64,000 nucleotides of DNA from an uncultured delta proteobacterium (GTDB lineage Bacteria; Myxococcota_A; Polyangia; Polyangiales; Polyangiaceae). The translations under genes and the position numbers were made by a program. The stretch spans positions 24,314 through 88,313 of the forward strand of contig CAIVJW010000094.1 in NCBI GenBank assembly GCA_903906315.1, read 5' to 3'. How positions within the stretch are numbered: position 1 is the first letter of the stretch; every line of letters starts with the position of its first letter. Under the pieces are notes generated by a model. The model saw only the letters and a list, made by a program, of their open reading frames with translations. It was not told the DNA's origin and made no database searches. Positions 42,720-51,542 of the stretch are shown here, piece after piece.

Positions 42720-43349
42720 TCAGTTCTGGATGATGTTGGGGGTGATGCCGGTGGTCACGTAGACGAAGCCGAACTGGGTCTCGGCGCCGGTGACCACGTC
42801 GCCACACGCGATGGGCCGGCCGGTGTTGCCGCGCCCCGCGGCGTTTCCCTTCGCCCAGAAGACGCGGATCTCGGCGCGGATGTAGGAAGGCGCGCCGTTC
42901 GTCAGCGTCAGCGGGAAGAGGCGCAGCTGCGTGCAGTAGGCCTGCTGGTAGAGCGCCGGGCCGATGTCCGCCGAGTACAGGTCGATGCCCTGGATGTCCG
43001 CCATCGCCGAGCCGTTGGGCGCGAGCCCGTTGCTGTTGGCGTCGGGCGCGAACCACTGGCCGCTCTTCGACGAGGCGAACTGGAGCCAGCGCGTCTGGTC
43101 GAGGTCCGAGGCGCCGTTCGGGAGGTTCCACACCGTGGCATCCGCGCGGAGGCGCTCGACCCAGGTCTGGGCGATCATGTTGGCGGTGACGAGCGCCCGA
43201 GCGCGCTGGTTGCCGCTCAGGGTCACCTTCTGCATGGTCACGATGCCGGTGGCGCCGAGCGCGAGCACGCCCATGGCCATGATGACCTCGATGATCGTGT
43301 ACGCACGGCGTGCCGCTCGCGCGCCGCGTCCTTGGATCGTGCCGCTCAT
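42720..43349 (-). CDS. pilV: PilV-like minor pilin
   Basis: 209 aa from the ATG at 43349, which overlaps the upstream stop in ATGA. The prepilin motif is RAYTIIEVIMAMGVLALGA; the residue before the aromatic is Ala rather than the usual Gly. Two cysteines (YCTQLR and IACGDV) may pair. It is part of the minor-pilin complex; order and size fit PilV. Confidence 0.85.
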   Translation of the reverse strand: MSGTIQGRGARAARRAYTIIEVIMAMGVLALGATGIVTMQKVTLSGNQRARALVTANMIAQTWVERLRADATVWNLPNGASDLDQTRWLQFASSKSGQWFAPDANSNGLAPNGSAMADIQGIDLYSADIGPALYQQAYCTQLRLFPLTLTNGAPSYIRAEIRVFWAKGNAAGRGNTGRPIACGDVVTGAETQFGFVYVTTGITPNIIQN

Positions 43350-44089
43350 AGGCCCATCCTCGGGGTGCCGCTCGGCGGGACGAAGACGGAGCGGACCACG
43401 CCGGCCCCGGCCGCGGCGAGGCGCGCGTTGAACACGTCGATGCGCGGAACCGAGCTCAGCGGGAACCACGTCGTGGCCGGGACGTACCGGATGAAGGTGC
43501 GCCCGCGAGGGGTGAAGCAGAGCTCGGCCTGGGGCTGCGGCGAGAGCGTCCCGGTCTGCGCCGCGAGGGCGCCGGGGCCCATGAACTCGTAGGTGCCGAG
43601 GTTGTTGGACGCGGGACCCATGTCGCGGAAGGTCACCGGTCGCCCGCCGTTCGCGCCCTGGTAGTTGTTCTCCCAGGTCGTCGCGGTGCAGCTCGACGTC
43701 GGCAGCGCATTCGTGAGCGTGAGGCCCGAGGGCGTCGAGTTCATCACGGCTTCGCGCATCTCGAGGTACCCGATCGAGCTGTTCGGCCCCGTCTTGGTGA
43801 ACCGGACCATCACCGCCGAGCCGCGCCCGAGGGCGCGCGTCTTGGCCAGGCGGTAGAAGTTCATGATCTCCATTGCGTTCCGATTGACCTTCCGGTCACG
43901 GATCACGTGGTAGAACTTCGGGAACGAAATCGCCGAGAGGATGCCGATGATGGCCATCACGAGCATGAGCTCCGTGATGGTGAAGCCGCGCCGCCCGGCG
44001 AGGCGTCGGCCCTCGCGACGCGCGCGCCCGGCTCTCGCGGCTGTGCTCGAGGCGTCGTGCGGCAAGGGCGTTGAGCTTAGGTTTTTCAC
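43346..44089 (-). CDS. fimU: FimU/FimT (GspH)-like minor pilin
   Basis: 247 aa. A long basic leader of about 35 residues precedes the cleavage motif RRGFTITELMLVMAIIGILS, which has the Glu5 of type IV pilins. The soluble domain shows the GspH/FimT pattern. It is the first gene of the operon fimU-pilV-pilW-pilX-pilY1-lipoprotein, so transcription should start in the 200-base divergent gap to 44291. The symbol is by position; fimT would be equally fair. Confidence 0.82.
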   Translation of the reverse strand: MKNLSSTPLPHDASSTAARAGRARREGRRLAGRRGFTITELMLVMAIIGILSAISFPKFYHVIRDRKVNRNAMEIMNFYRLAKTRALGRGSAVMVRFTKTGPNSSIGYLEMREAVMNSTPSGLTLTNALPTSSCTATTWENNYQGANGGRPVTFRDMGPASNNLGTYEFMGPGALAAQTGTLSPQPQAELCFTPRGRTFIRYVPATTWFPLSSVPRIDVFNARLAAAGAGVVRSVFVPPSGTPRMGL

Positions 44090-44290
44090 CGTCGACGAGC
44101 GTAGAGCAAGCCGCGTGCCCCGTGAAGGAAGCTGCGCGGTCGACCGGGTGCCGGGTTTTCTCGGACCCCACGGCGCGCCAGGCGACTACTGCTTGCGGCC
44201 GTCCGCAAAAAGGTGCGGATGAACGGCCGCGCGCCCCTGTCGCGCGAGCGCCGCCCCACGTTAGCCCGAGCGGTGCTACGAGGTCGCCGC

Positions 44291-45400
44291 ATGCAGCGGT
44301 CACTCGGGTCGTTCGGGTGGAGCGTGGTCGCCGCGCTCCTGTCGGTCGTGGGGTGCAGCAAGGACGAGCCGCGCCCGGCGCCTCCTCCTGCGCCTCCCGG
44401 CGCGTCGGCGACCGCCAAGTCCGGCGCCGCGTGCGCGGGCGGCGGCGGCAAGGTCGCGGACGCGGCCACCGCGGCGTTCTTTCCGCGCGCCACGGGCGCG
44501 TTCTGCCTGGACCCGAACGGCGGTGACAAGGCCTTCGGCGAGGGGGCGCCGCTGCCGCTCGACCATATCTGCGACGTCTTCGACGGCGAATGCGAGGTCT
44601 ACAAGGGCTACGGCGTGCGGCGCGTCGTCGAGGCGCGCTACGTCGACGGTGGCGGCGGTCCGGCCACGGTCGACGTGCACCTGTCGAAGTTCGCGACGAC
44701 CGAGGGAGCGTTCGCGATGTTCACGAAGCGCACGGTCGGCGACGGCGACCCCGCCGACGAGGCGACGCCGCGGCCGGCGGAGGGCGGCGGGGCCGCGGCG
44801 CTCGGCGTGGGAAACGCGTACCTCTGGCGCGGGCAGTACCTCGTCGAGCTGACGTACAACGACGAGTCTTCGGCCGAGGCGGCCATCAAGAACGCGGGCG
44901 ATCGGCTGCTGCCTGTCTTGCTGAAGGACATGGGCGCCAAGCTGCCCGGAGACCCTCAGCCGCTGCCCGCGGTCGCGGCGCTGCCGAAGGACGCGCGGCT
45001 GCCGATGGGGGTGACGTTCGTGACCAAGGACGCGCTCGGCGTCGACGGCGTCGGGCCCGCGGCGCTCGGCTATTACCGCGACGGGGACAAGCGCTGGCGC
45101 GTGCTGTCGCTGGTGCGCGCCGACGCGGATCAGGCGAAGGACGTGCTCGCGACGTTCGCCAGGCTGACGGGCGCGACGAAGGAGAAGGTGCCCGGGTCGG
45201 ACGCCGTGCGGTTCATGCGCAAGGACACCGAGGGCGGCGCGGTCGAGTGGGTCGTCGCGCGGGCGGGCAAGGGCGTGATCGGCGTCGGCGACGAGCCGCG
45301 CGCGCAGCGGGCCGGCGCGACCGCGGAGGAGCGCGCGAAGGTGTCGCTCACCAAGGACGAGAAGCTCGACCGGCTGAAGAAGGCCGTCGCGACGCCGTAG
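44291..45400 (+). CDS. DUF6599-like lipoprotein
   Basis: 369 aa from the ATG at 44291, with a lipobox (LLSVVGC). A Pro/Ala spacer precedes a globular part. The stretch ICDVFDGECEVYKGYGVRRV corresponds to the 'Y-x-IDG-A-x-x-Y-x-x-YGF' pattern of DUF6599 proteins, followed by two repeated alpha/beta halves (FATTEGAFAMFTKRT; DADQAKDVLATFARL). Function unknown; periplasmic. It diverges from the pilin operon and converges on the parvulin gene across a perfect hairpin. Confidence 0.72.
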   Translation: MQRSLGSFGWSVVAALLSVVGCSKDEPRPAPPPAPPGASATAKSGAACAGGGGKVADAATAAFFPRATGAFCLDPNGGDKAFGEGAPLPLDHICDVFDGECEVYKGYGVRRVVEARYVDGGGGPATVDVHLSKFATTEGAFAMFTKRTVGDGDPADEATPRPAEGGGAAALGVGNAYLWRGQYLVELTYNDESSAEAAIKNAGDRLLPVLLKDMGAKLPGDPQPLPAVAALPKDARLPMGVTFVTKDALGVDGVGPAALGYYRDGDKRWRVLSLVRADADQAKDVLATFARLTGATKEKVPGSDAVRFMRKDTEGGAVEWVVARAGKGVIGVGDEPRAQRAGATAEERAKVSLTKDEKLDRLKKAVATP

Positions 45401-45412
45401 CGGCGCGATCGC

Positions 45413-45444
45413 ACGAGGCCGCGGCGTCCGTGCCGCGGCCTCGT
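45413..45444. terminator. Bidirectional hairpin between convergent genes
   Basis: ACGAGGCCGCGGC pairs perfectly over 13 bases with GCCGCGGCCTCGT around a six-base loop, centred in a 51-base gap between two converging stops. Confidence 0.7.
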
Positions 45445-45451
45445 CGCGTGG

Positions 45452-46207
45452 TTACTGCGTGCGCAGGATGACGTGGTAGCCGAAGTCGGTCTCCACGAGG
45501 TCGCTGACCTCGCCGACCTTGAGCTTCTCGAGGGCGGCCTGGAACGGCGGCACCATCGCGCCCTTCGGGAACTTGCCGAGGTCACCGCCGCGGGCGCCGG
45601 CGCCGGGCTCGTCCGAGTACTCCTTGACGAGCTCGTCGAACTTCGTGGTGCCCTTGGACTTCTTGAGGGCCTCGCCCGCGCGGGCCTTCGCCTCGTCCTT
45701 GGTGCGCGTGATCGTCTCGGGCGCGCGGCGCGAGCCCTTGTACATGACGAGCAGGTGCTTCGCGCCGAACATGTCGGCCTGCTGCGGGCGGGCCGGCTCT
45801 CCCGGCAGCGGGCGAGGCGGCATCACGTGCGACGACCCGGTCGGCGCCGGCTGGGAGGTCGGCGCGGGCTCGGCGCTGCCCTTGGGCTTCGCGGCGAGGA
45901 AGGCGAGCGGCTTGTTGAAGGCGCCGAAGAAGCCGAAGAGGCCCACCAGCACCAGCACGCTCAGCACGACGTGCGGGGCCCACCAGGTCGGGTCCTCGTC
46001 GTCGTCGGGCGGGGGCGGCTCTTCCTCGGCGGGAGGCTCGTCCTCGACCACCACCGGTTGGGCGACCGCGCGGCGCTTGCCCCGCGAGCGGGCAGGGCGA
46101 TCCTCTTCCTCTTGCGGGGCCGTCTCTTCGCCCTCGGTCTCGGCCGTCTGCTCGAGGTTCTCGTCCTGCTCTTCGCTGGCCTTCTTCGCCTTCTTCTTCT
46201 TTGCCAT
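45452..46207 (-). CDS. Membrane-anchored parvulin-type peptidyl-prolyl isomerase
   Basis: 251 aa from the ATG at 46207. The first 75 residues are very charged (a Lys-rich start, then Glu/Asp-rich) and would be cytoplasmic. One membrane helix follows (VVLSVLVLVGLFGFFGAF). A Pro/Ala linker leads to a C-terminal PpiC domain: AKHLLVMYKGS, YSDEPGAGARGGDLGKFPKG and DLVETDFGYHVIL are family signatures. It should assist folding of exported proteins at the outer face of the inner membrane. No partner gene is adjacent. Confidence 0.9.
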   Translation of the reverse strand: MAKKKKAKKASEEQDENLEQTAETEGEETAPQEEEDRPARSRGKRRAVAQPVVVEDEPPAEEEPPPPDDDEDPTWWAPHVVLSVLVLVGLFGFFGAFNKPLAFLAAKPKGSAEPAPTSQPAPTGSSHVMPPRPLPGEPARPQQADMFGAKHLLVMYKGSRRAPETITRTKDEAKARAGEALKKSKGTTKFDELVKEYSDEPGAGARGGDLGKFPKGAMVPPFQAALEKLKVGEVSDLVETDFGYHVILRTQ

Positions 46208-46313
46208 TTCGACTCGTGACCTCGGGCAGACAGGGGAATCGGTGAGACAGCCGTGCCCGCGAGGACCGGACCCCCGCGATCCGCCGGCTCTTACCACGCC
46301 GGCGCGGGCCGCG

Positions 46314-47165
46314 TCAGCCGATCTCGGCCCACGCGCTCGAGAGGACCGGGTCCGGCCGACCTTGCACGCTCGCGACCACGACGACCTTGCCGCCCTCGAG
46401 CTTCCAGCCCTTCGTGACGATGACGTCGCCGGGCCAGACGGGCTTGCGGAACTGCGCGGCGTAGGTGCGGAGCCGCGTCGCGTCGCCGTCCGCCGCGTGC
46501 TTGACGATCGCGCGGGCGACGAAGCCGTACGTGCAGAGGCCGTGCAGGATGGGCCCTTGCTCGAAGCCGACCCGGGCCGCGAACTCGGGGTCCGCGTGCA
46601 GGGGGTTCACGTCGCCGGCGATGCGGTAGAGGAGCGCCTGCTCGGGGGTCGTGGCCTCCTCGTGGACGAAGTCGGGATCGCGGTCCTTCGGCACGCTGGG
46701 ATCGGGCTCGCCGTCCTGGGGGGGCCGCGGGCCGCCGAAGCCGCCGCCGCCGCGCACGAGGATGGACCACGTGGTGTCGAAGAGGTGATCCTCGCCGGCG
46801 AACGTGGTCGTCTCGAGGACGACCTGGCCGAGCTTCTTCATGTCGTAGATGCCCTTGATCGTGCCCGTGGTCCGGAGGGTGCCGGACGACGGCAGCGGGC
46901 GGTGGGTGCGGACGACCTGGCCGCCGTGAACCACCATGGCGAGGTCGGCGCCGCAGCGGCCGAGCAGCTCGATGACGGCCTCGTACGCGGGGACGACACC
47001 GAACGTCGGGTAGACCTTCATCCCGCCCTTGGCGCCCTCGTAGAGGTACGCGAGCTCGTCGCGTTTCGCCCCGATGCCGAGCGCGTAGGTCGCGAGCGTC
47101 TTCCAGTCGTAGGTGAGCTCGTGGGGGTTGGTGGTGGTGCCGACCGTCGACAGATCGAACGACAT
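46314..47165 (-). CDS. MaoC-like enoyl-CoA hydratase 2
   Basis: 283 aa, with an N-terminal half hot dog and a C-terminal catalytic hot dog. The hydratase-2 motif is present: YRIAGDVNPLHADPEFAARV followed by GPILHGLCTYG, with the Asp and His dyad. It is the size of the double-hot-dog MFE-2-type hydratase that makes (R)-3-hydroxyacyl-CoA from trans-2-enoyl-CoA, in fatty-acid oxidation or polyhydroxyalkanoate supply. The surrounding genes do not indicate a pathway. A gap of about 256 bases upstream holds nothing recognised. Confidence 0.9.
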   Translation of the reverse strand: MSFDLSTVGTTTNPHELTYDWKTLATYALGIGAKRDELAYLYEGAKGGMKVYPTFGVVPAYEAVIELLGRCGADLAMVVHGGQVVRTHRPLPSSGTLRTTGTIKGIYDMKKLGQVVLETTTFAGEDHLFDTTWSILVRGGGGFGGPRPPQDGEPDPSVPKDRDPDFVHEEATTPEQALLYRIAGDVNPLHADPEFAARVGFEQGPILHGLCTYGFVARAIVKHAADGDATRLRTYAAQFRKPVWPGDVIVTKGWKLEGGKVVVVASVQGRPDPVLSSAWAEIG

Positions 47166-47421
47166 GCGCAGGGCCTTCCTCGTTGGCGCGGCCGGTGCGT
47201 CGGCGGCGCGCGAGGTCGAGATTGCTAGCGAGCCGGTCCAGTCGCGTCAACCGAGGGGCGGGCGACGCGGCCGCGATCGAGCGGCTGCCGTCGACTCGAT
47301 CACCGCCCGGTGAAGTGATGCGCTGCGGCCCGAACGGGCTCGAGGTCCTCGCGACCCTTCGAGACCCGCCTCGCGCGGTGCCCCGGCGAGCGGGCGAGTG
47401 CGAGCCGGCCGCTCGCGCGGA

Positions 47422-48168
47422 CTACAGCGCGATGCGGTACGCGAGGCGGAACCCGAGGTCGAACTGGTCGATGCGGCCGCCGAGTGAGGCGTAGTCGCCC
47501 GTCGGTGATCGCTCGCGGGTCTCGGGGAGGAACCAGCTCGCGTAGCCGAGGTGCGACGCGAAGGACCAGTTGGGCGCGAACGCCCACTCGCCGCCGACCG
47601 AGATGCCGCCGAATACGCCTTCCGTGCCGACCGTGGCCGCGCGGGGGCCGATGAACGCGGCGTCGGAGTAGGGCTCGCGGTCGGCCTTCGTCGTCCACGA
47701 GTCGGAGACGATGACGCCCCCTGCGCTGGTGCCGACCCACCACTCCCAGGCGGCCCGCCGGATGGCGTAGTAGCGGAATTCTGCCTCGACGAAGAAGTAG
47801 CGGCGCGTGTGATCGCGCTCGATCCCCGGGAAGCCGACGCGGACGTTGTCGTCGCGGAGGGTCGTCGCCCAGCGGATCCCGGCGCCGAAGCCGATCGATC
47901 GGTATCGAAAGATGTTGTGCAGGCCGAGCGCCACGCTGGCCTCGCCCTGATCGCAATGGCTGAGCGACGAGAGGCAGATCTTCGTCGGTAGGGCGAGGAA
48001 GCCGACGCCCAGCTCCGCGTTCATGTACGCGCGGTCCATCTCGCGCGCGGCGGCGGCGCGTCGGGCCGCGCTCGTCTCGGGATCGGCGACGGCCGAGGCG
48101 GAGAGCGACAGGAGGGCGAGCCCCGTCGCGAGGGCCGCCGCCCGGCGCGTCCCGGCCATCACAGCCAT
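47422..48168 (-). CDS. Outer-membrane barrel protein coupled to the kinase gene
   Basis: 248 aa with a signal peptide (GLALLSLSASAVADP). The mature protein has alternating aromatic strands (YFFVEAEFRYYAIRRAAWEW, FDLGFRLAYRIAL at the C-terminus) as in small porin-like barrels; one Cys pair (KICLSSLSHC) may form a loop disulfide. The start overlaps the stop of the Ser/Thr kinase gene (ATG at 48168, or a second ATG at 48159 forming TGATG). Family not recognised. Confidence 0.75.
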   Translation of the reverse strand: MAVMAGTRRAAALATGLALLSLSASAVADPETSAARRAAAAREMDRAYMNAELGVGFLALPTKICLSSLSHCDQGEASVALGLHNIFRYRSIGFGAGIRWATTLRDDNVRVGFPGIERDHTRRYFFVEAEFRYYAIRRAAWEWWVGTSAGGVIVSDSWTTKADREPYSDAAFIGPRAATVGTEGVFGGISVGGEWAFAPNWSFASHLGYASWFLPETRERSPTGDYASLGGRIDQFDLGFRLAYRIAL

Positions 48169-50294
48169 GGTCCGGACGACGGCGAGGGCGGGGCCTGATC
48201 GGTCGGCAGGGGCGGGGGCGACGGTGGGAGGACGGGCATGGCGCCGGTGCCGACGGGCGTGGGTGGCGGGGTGGCGGGGCGCGTCGTGCCCGCGGGCTCG
48301 CCGGGGCGTGGGCCGCCGACGGGGCGCTTCGGCGAGGGGCGCGCGCCGCGGTCGTCGCTGCCTGCGTCGCGGGCGGGCGCGACGTCGGGCGTGCGCGCGC
48401 GCTCGAGCTCGACGACGAGGTGCTGTGCGGTCGTGAGCTCGGGCTGGAGCGTGAGCGCGAGCCGCGCAAGGCGCACGGCGTCGGTCGGATCGCCCGCGTA
48501 CTTGCGGCCGAGCGCGTCGGAGACGAGGCGCTCGGCGGCCTCGTGGCGCAGGTCGGCGACGCGCGTGTCGGCTGGCCATCGCTGGGCGACGTCGTCGAGG
48601 ATGTCGCGCACGTTCTGGCGCGCGGGCGCGTCCCAGGCGTGGCGCCGCATGCATTCGCGCGCGGACTCGAGGCGAGCCTCGATCGAGTCGCCTTGCGCGG
48701 CCAGGCCCGGGCCGACGTCGCGTCGCCCGCCGATCACGGCGAGGGCGACGGCGAGCGCGACGCCGGCGACGAGGACGGCTGCGCCGAGCGCGCGGCGCGG
48801 CGAGGGGGCTGGCGCGGTCGACGCCGGCGACTCCGTGCCTTGCATGGTCGAGGTCGGTGCCGGGGTCGCGAGGTCGAACCCCGCGCCGATCGATGCCGGT
48901 ACCGACGAGCGGCGCATCGCGACGGCGGGGGGCCCGTTCGTCGCCGTGGGGCGCTCCGTGAACGCGGGCGGGGGCGGCCCGTCGTCGTCGTCGAGCGTCC
49001 GCTCGACGCCCGTGGCCACGGCGAAGGAGGGCGGCGGGCCCGCCATGAGCTCCGTTCGCGCCGTGGACGGGTACGTCGGTGCCGCGGCCGGCGCGGAGGG
49101 GCGCGAGGCCGAGGCGGGCGCCGGCGTGGGCCCGTCCGCCTGCTCGGCGGGGACGCCGCCGATGCGCGCCGCAAGGTCGGGGCTGAGGTCGAGCGACCGC
49201 GTGCGCTCGCGCGAGGCGAGCTTCATCGCGCCGACCGACGCGAGCAGGGGCGAGTGCGGAGCGACCGCGTCCGGGTCGAGCCCGCTCGCCCGCGCCGCGG
49301 CGACCAGGTCCCGGCCGAGCTGGCGGGCGTTCGCCGGACGGTCGCCTGGGCGCTTCGCGAGCGCGCTCATCACGAGGGCGGCAATGGGCTGCGGGACGTA
49401 GCTCGCGCGCGCCACGCTGCGCAGATCCGGCGGCGGCGCGTGGGTGTGCTGAACGAGCAGCGCGACCGGGGAGTCGCCCTCGAACGGGGTGCGCCCGGCG
49501 AGGCACTGGTAGAGCATCGTGCCGAGCGAGTAGACGTCCGCTTGCGGACCCACGCTCTGGCCCTCGGCGCCTTCCGGCGAGATGTACTTGGCCGTGCCGA
49601 AGATGAGGCCCGCCTGCGTCGACATGCCCAGGTCCGCCCAGTCGAGGCGCGCGATGCCGAAGTCGAGCACCTTGACGTAGTCGACGTCGTCGCCGCGCGG
49701 CACGAGCATCACGTTCTCGGGCTTCAGGTCGCGGTGCACGATGCCCTGCGCGTGCGCCTCGCCGACCGCGTCGCACAGCTGGAGCGCGATGTGGAGCGCG
49801 CGCGGCAGCGGCAGCGCATCGCCGGCCGCGGCGAGCGCCGACAGGAGCGAGAGGCCATCGAGGTGCTCCATCACGAGGTAGAGCTCGCCGCCGACGCGCG
49901 GATCGGCCCCTTTCGGCACCGCCCCGGTCATGAGCACCTGCACGACGTTCGCGTGCACGAGGCGGCTCGCGACCTTGGCCTCGCGGTGGAACCGGCCGAC
50001 GAGCTCGGCGTTGCCGGAGAGCTCGCGGTGCAGGATCTTCACCGCGACGTCGCGATCGATCCCGCCCTGGAAGGCGCGGTACACCCGGCCCATCGAGCCG
50101 ATGCCGATGAGGTGCTTGATGCGGATCTGCCCAGCGATTTCGAGGCCGACGTAGGGATCCCCCTCGGCCGACACGGCCGCGAGCGTCGCCGTGCGGGCGC
50201 TGGCGAGGGGCGTGCCGTCCTTCGGGCAGAAGAGGACGTCGCCTTCGTAGCGGTCACCGCACGAGGGGCACGTCTTCGCGGGGACGGGCTTCAT
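48159..50294 (-). CDS. Zinc-ribbon Ser/Thr protein kinase with C-terminal membrane helix
   Basis: 711 aa. An N-terminal zinc-ribbon-like stretch (CPSCGDRYEGDVLFCPKDG) precedes the kinase domain at residues about 55-330: GIGSMGRVYRA (P-loop), VAVKIL (Lys86), HRDLKPEN (187-194) and DFGIAR (211-216), so all catalytic residues are present. A long Pro/Ala/Thr linker leads to one membrane helix (LGAAVLVAGVALAVALAVIG) and a periplasmic segment with helical repeats and a Pro-rich end. This is the common PknB-like layout of myxobacterial kinases. It is coupled to an outer-membrane barrel gene, so signalling about the envelope is plausible but inferred. Confidence 0.92.
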   Translation of the reverse strand: MKPVPAKTCPSCGDRYEGDVLFCPKDGTPLASARTATLAAVSAEGDPYVGLEIAGQIRIKHLIGIGSMGRVYRAFQGGIDRDVAVKILHRELSGNAELVGRFHREAKVASRLVHANVVQVLMTGAVPKGADPRVGGELYLVMEHLDGLSLLSALAAAGDALPLPRALHIALQLCDAVGEAHAQGIVHRDLKPENVMLVPRGDDVDYVKVLDFGIARLDWADLGMSTQAGLIFGTAKYISPEGAEGQSVGPQADVYSLGTMLYQCLAGRTPFEGDSPVALLVQHTHAPPPDLRSVARASYVPQPIAALVMSALAKRPGDRPANARQLGRDLVAAARASGLDPDAVAPHSPLLASVGAMKLASRERTRSLDLSPDLAARIGGVPAEQADGPTPAPASASRPSAPAAAPTYPSTARTELMAGPPPSFAVATGVERTLDDDDGPPPPAFTERPTATNGPPAVAMRRSSVPASIGAGFDLATPAPTSTMQGTESPASTAPAPSPRRALGAAVLVAGVALAVALAVIGGRRDVGPGLAAQGDSIEARLESARECMRRHAWDAPARQNVRDILDDVAQRWPADTRVADLRHEAAERLVSDALGRKYAGDPTDAVRLARLALTLQPELTTAQHLVVELERARTPDVAPARDAGSDDRGARPSPKRPVGGPRPGEPAGTTRPATPPPTPVGTGAMPVLPPSPPPLPTDQAPPSPSSGPWL

Positions 50295-50411
50295 GGGCGC
50301 GGCTCGAGTGTAGCATCCCGGCGTCGCCCACGCGGCCACGGACTTGGCGCGGTCCGGCGTCGGCGCGCCCGCCCGTGGACCGGCCGGCGGGCGTCGACTA
50401 CCGTTCGCCGC

Positions 50412-51542
50412 GTGAGCGACCCGCGAGCGCGACCCCGGAGGGATCGCCGCCCGGCCGCGGGGGCGGATCGCGCCCCGCGCGGGGCGGAGGCGCGCGCGCG
50501 TGCGCAGGCCGCCGCGACCGCGCAGTGGGAGCCCCCCGTGGACCCTGCGCGCCCCGACGGGAGCGGCGCCCCGGTCCATGACGGGACGTACCGGATTCAG
50601 CTCGCGCAGTTCGAGGGGCCGCTCGACCTGCTGCTCCACCTCATCCAGCAGCACGAGCTCGACATCCTCGACATCCCGGTCGGGTTCGTCGCCAAGAAGT
50701 ACCTCGAGTACCTCATGCTGATGGAGTCGCTCGCGATCGACGTCGCGAGCGAGTACCTCGTGATGGCCGCGACGCTCGCGCACATCAAGTCGCGGATGCT
50801 GCTGCCGGCCCCGCCGCCCGGGCAGGACGACGCGATGCCGGGCGAGGACGACCTCGACCCGCGCGAGGAGCTCGTGCGTCGCCTGCTCGAGTACCAGAAG
50901 TACAAGGCGGCCGCGGCGGACCTCTCGGGGCGCGAGAGCATGGTCGGTCGCGACGTCTTCCAGCGCGGCATGAAGGAGGACGCGCCCGAGGGGCTCGCGC
51001 CCTTCGCGGAGACGTCGGTCTACTCGCTCTTCGACGCGTTCGAGAAGGTCCTCAAACGGGCGAACATCAAGTTCGAGCACGAGGTCGTCTTCGACCGCAT
51101 CAGCATCACCGACCGCATGCTGCAGCTCACCGAGCGGCTCACGGTCCGTCGATCGATGCGCTTCGAGGAGCTCTTCGAGGTCCCGGTCAGCGTGCCCGAG
51201 CCGGGGGCCGCGCCGGCCGCGGCGACGCGCTTCGACCTGATCATCACGTTCCTCGCGCTGCTCGAGATGTGCCGCATGAAGGTCGCCCGGGTCTACCAGT
51301 CGGACCCGCTCGCGCCGATCCACGTCGAGCTCGCCATCCAGCCCGAGGACGTCGCGGCGGCGGTGGGCCTCGACGAGGCAGACGGAGGCGCGTCGGGGGC
51401 GTCGTTCGGGCGCGCCGCCGCAGATCGGGTCGACGAGACGCCGGCTCGCGGCGTAGAAGGCGACGCTCCGGCTGAGGAGCGAGAGGTTCGGGGCGATGCG
51501 CCGGACGGGGGGCCGGGTCCTGGGGAGTTCGATGTCGAGTGA
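50412..51542 (+). CDS. scpA: Segregation and condensation protein A
   Basis: 376 aa from a GTG at 50412. The first 60 residues are basic and disordered. The kleisin core begins YRIQLAQFEGPLDLLLHLIQ and continues with DILDIPVGFVAKKYLEYL and EYLVMAATLAHIKSRMLLP, which are ScpA signatures. The C-terminal winged-helix part (RFDLIITFLALLEMCRMKVA) binds SMC. The last 50 residues are acidic. With ScpB and SMC it forms the condensin that organises and segregates the chromosome. It overlaps scpB by 11 bases. Confidence 0.94.
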   Translation: MSDPRARPRRDRRPAAGADRAPRGAEARARAQAAATAQWEPPVDPARPDGSGAPVHDGTYRIQLAQFEGPLDLLLHLIQQHELDILDIPVGFVAKKYLEYLMLMESLAIDVASEYLVMAATLAHIKSRMLLPAPPPGQDDAMPGEDDLDPREELVRRLLEYQKYKAAAADLSGRESMVGRDVFQRGMKEDAPEGLAPFAETSVYSLFDAFEKVLKRANIKFEHEVVFDRISITDRMLQLTERLTVRRSMRFEELFEVPVSVPEPGAAPAAATRFDLIITFLALLEMCRMKVARVYQSDPLAPIHVELAIQPEDVAAAVGLDEADGGASGASFGRAAADRVDETPARGVEGDAPAEEREVRGDAPDGGPGPGEFDVE

